In this document: positions 5,975 through 6,439 of the stretch, in pieces
Layout of the letters: every line of letters begins with the position of its first letter
Position numbering within the stretch: the stretch's first letter is position 1
From: an uncultured Alphaproteobacteria bacterium
Lineage (GTDB): Bacteria; Pseudomonadota; Alphaproteobacteria; Rs-D84
NCBI GenBank assembly: GCA_947304085.1
Contig: CAMZAC010000040.1
Span: 1 to 6,439, forward strand
DNA: 6,439 nucleotides
Direction of reading: 5' to 3'
Notes under the pieces: model-generated
What the model was told of the DNA's origin: nothing
The model's input: the letters and a program-made list of their open reading frames with translations, nothing else
Database searches by the model: none
Translations under genes and position numbers: made by a program

Positions 5975-6149
5975 AACAAATACAATAAAACTTTATATAC
6001 CAGCACAAATACGCAGAAAACAGCCAATTCTAAACACTCTTGCAAACAAACAACACGAAAGACAAATCGCCCCAGCATGCACAAATCAGCCACAAAATTG
6101 ATATTCACAATCGATTCTGAGCAATCAAACCATATAAACACTGGATTAT

Positions 6150-6232
6150 ACAAAATCATCTGGCTGAAATACAAATCGATTTTCAGCGATTTAACCCCAG
6201 AATTATATGACTAAACAAAATCATCTGGCTGA
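6150..6232. repeat. 18-bp direct repeat, copies 65 bp apart
   Basis: ACAAAATCATCTGGCTGA occurs at 6150-6167 and again, identical, at 6215-6232. The sequence between and after the copies is not clearly repeated, apart from a loose CAAATACAAA-like word after each. Two exact copies of an 18-mer of mixed composition are unlikely by chance. Confidence 0.7.
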
Positions 6233-6307
6233 GAATTTAACAGACAAAAGCCGCTCAAATACAAAGAAAGTATATTATAAAGCTCATCACACAGGACGAG
6301 TAAATAG

Positions 6308-6427
6308 TTAAAATGTTATATTATTGTATAATTATGCCTGCAAAACAGCATATGCCGTAATATATTTTAAAGTGTTATATTGTGCATAATTATGTATGCT
6401 ACAACATACGAAACTATACATAATATA
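6308..6427. repeat. Imperfect repeat of about 59 bp, two copies at the window edge
   Basis: TTAAA(A/G)TGTTATATT at 6308-6322 recurs at 6367-6381. ATAATTATG at 6328-6336 recurs at 6386-6394. TAATATA at 6358-6364 recurs at 6421-6427. The order is the same, with a period of 58-63 bp. More copies may follow outside the window. On the minus strand each copy contains a TTGnAG...TATAAC pair (spacers 17 and 19), a weak promoter resemblance. Confidence 0.55.
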
Positions 6428-6439
6428 CATTATGCGCCT

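Larger units (their letters stand above)
5712..6439. other. Gene-free AT-rich region with repeats
   Basis: No credible coding frame is seen on either strand over about 730 bp. The two longest open frames (5881-6174 minus, 5969-6214 plus) overlap each other, begin with TTG, lack ribosome sites and have biased, low-complexity products. What can be seen is a bulged hairpin (5781-5816), a 13-bp inverted repeat (5940-5974), an 18-bp direct repeat (6150 and 6215) and a repeat of about 59 bp reaching the window edge (6308-6427). No tRNA or known structured RNA was recognised. Confidence 0.65.

Noticed and set aside
5881..6174. 97-codon minus-strand frame with a hydrophobic product
   Set aside because: It starts at TTG with no ribosome site and has a low-complexity Phe/Val/Leu/Cys product expected from AT-rich DNA. 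It also crosses the 13-bp inverted repeat and overlaps another open frame.
5969..6214. 81-codon plus-strand frame
   Set aside because: It starts at TTG inside a T-run with no Shine-Dalgarno site. The product is rich in Lys, Asn, Thr and Ser, as random AT-rich sequence would give.
6150..6427. CRISPR array
   Set aside because: There are only two exact 18-bp copies and a separate degenerate repeat of about 59 bp. There is no regular short repeat-spacer pattern and no cas gene in the window.

Overview
The window is AT-rich bacterial DNA with short intergenic gaps, Shine-Dalgarno sites of the AAGGA/AGGGG type, sigma70-like promoters and standard-code stops (UGA ends the bactofilin gene). A bactofilin directly behind an M23 endopeptidase is common in Proteobacteria. 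With the low GC and compact layout this suggests an AT-rich, possibly host-associated, alphaproteobacterium-like organism. That placement is inference; no rRNA or other firm marker is present.

Left part (1-1598, plus strand): the C-terminal part of an M23 (LytM-type) peptidoglycan endopeptidase is cut by the window edge. It is followed at once by a small bactofilin, then by an RpiB-family sugar-phosphate isomerase whose start overlaps the bactofilin stop (ATGA). The three genes form a tightly coupled operon closed by a hairpin. The first two look like a cell-shape module: a cytoplasmic polymer that positions a cell-wall hydrolase. The isomerase is a metabolic passenger or partner.

Middle part (1611-4927, minus strand): first comes a 232-residue soluble protein of unknown function with its own strong promoter. 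Next is leuS (leucyl-tRNA synthetase, 799 aa from the preferred start), with a clear promoter, a near-perfect dyad between transcription start and start codon, and its own terminator. The synthetase is complete but divergent around the HIGH loop and leucine pocket.

Right part (4961-5711, minus strand): a two-gene operon encodes a 60-residue Trp-rich membrane protein and a 147-residue TM2-domain membrane protein, with an extended -10 promoter and a strong terminator. Both proteins carry a basic N-terminus followed by K-x-x-C-S-W.

Far right (5712-6439): about 730 bases without a credible gene. They hold a bulged hairpin, a 13-bp inverted repeat, an 18-bp direct repeat, and an imperfect repeat of about 59 bp that reaches the window edge and may continue beyond it.

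No mobile element, CRISPR array, tRNA or rRNA was seen. The points most worth a second look are the divergent LeuS with its leader dyad, the two-gene membrane operon, and the repeat-bearing gene-free region. None of them amounts to proof of a new system.
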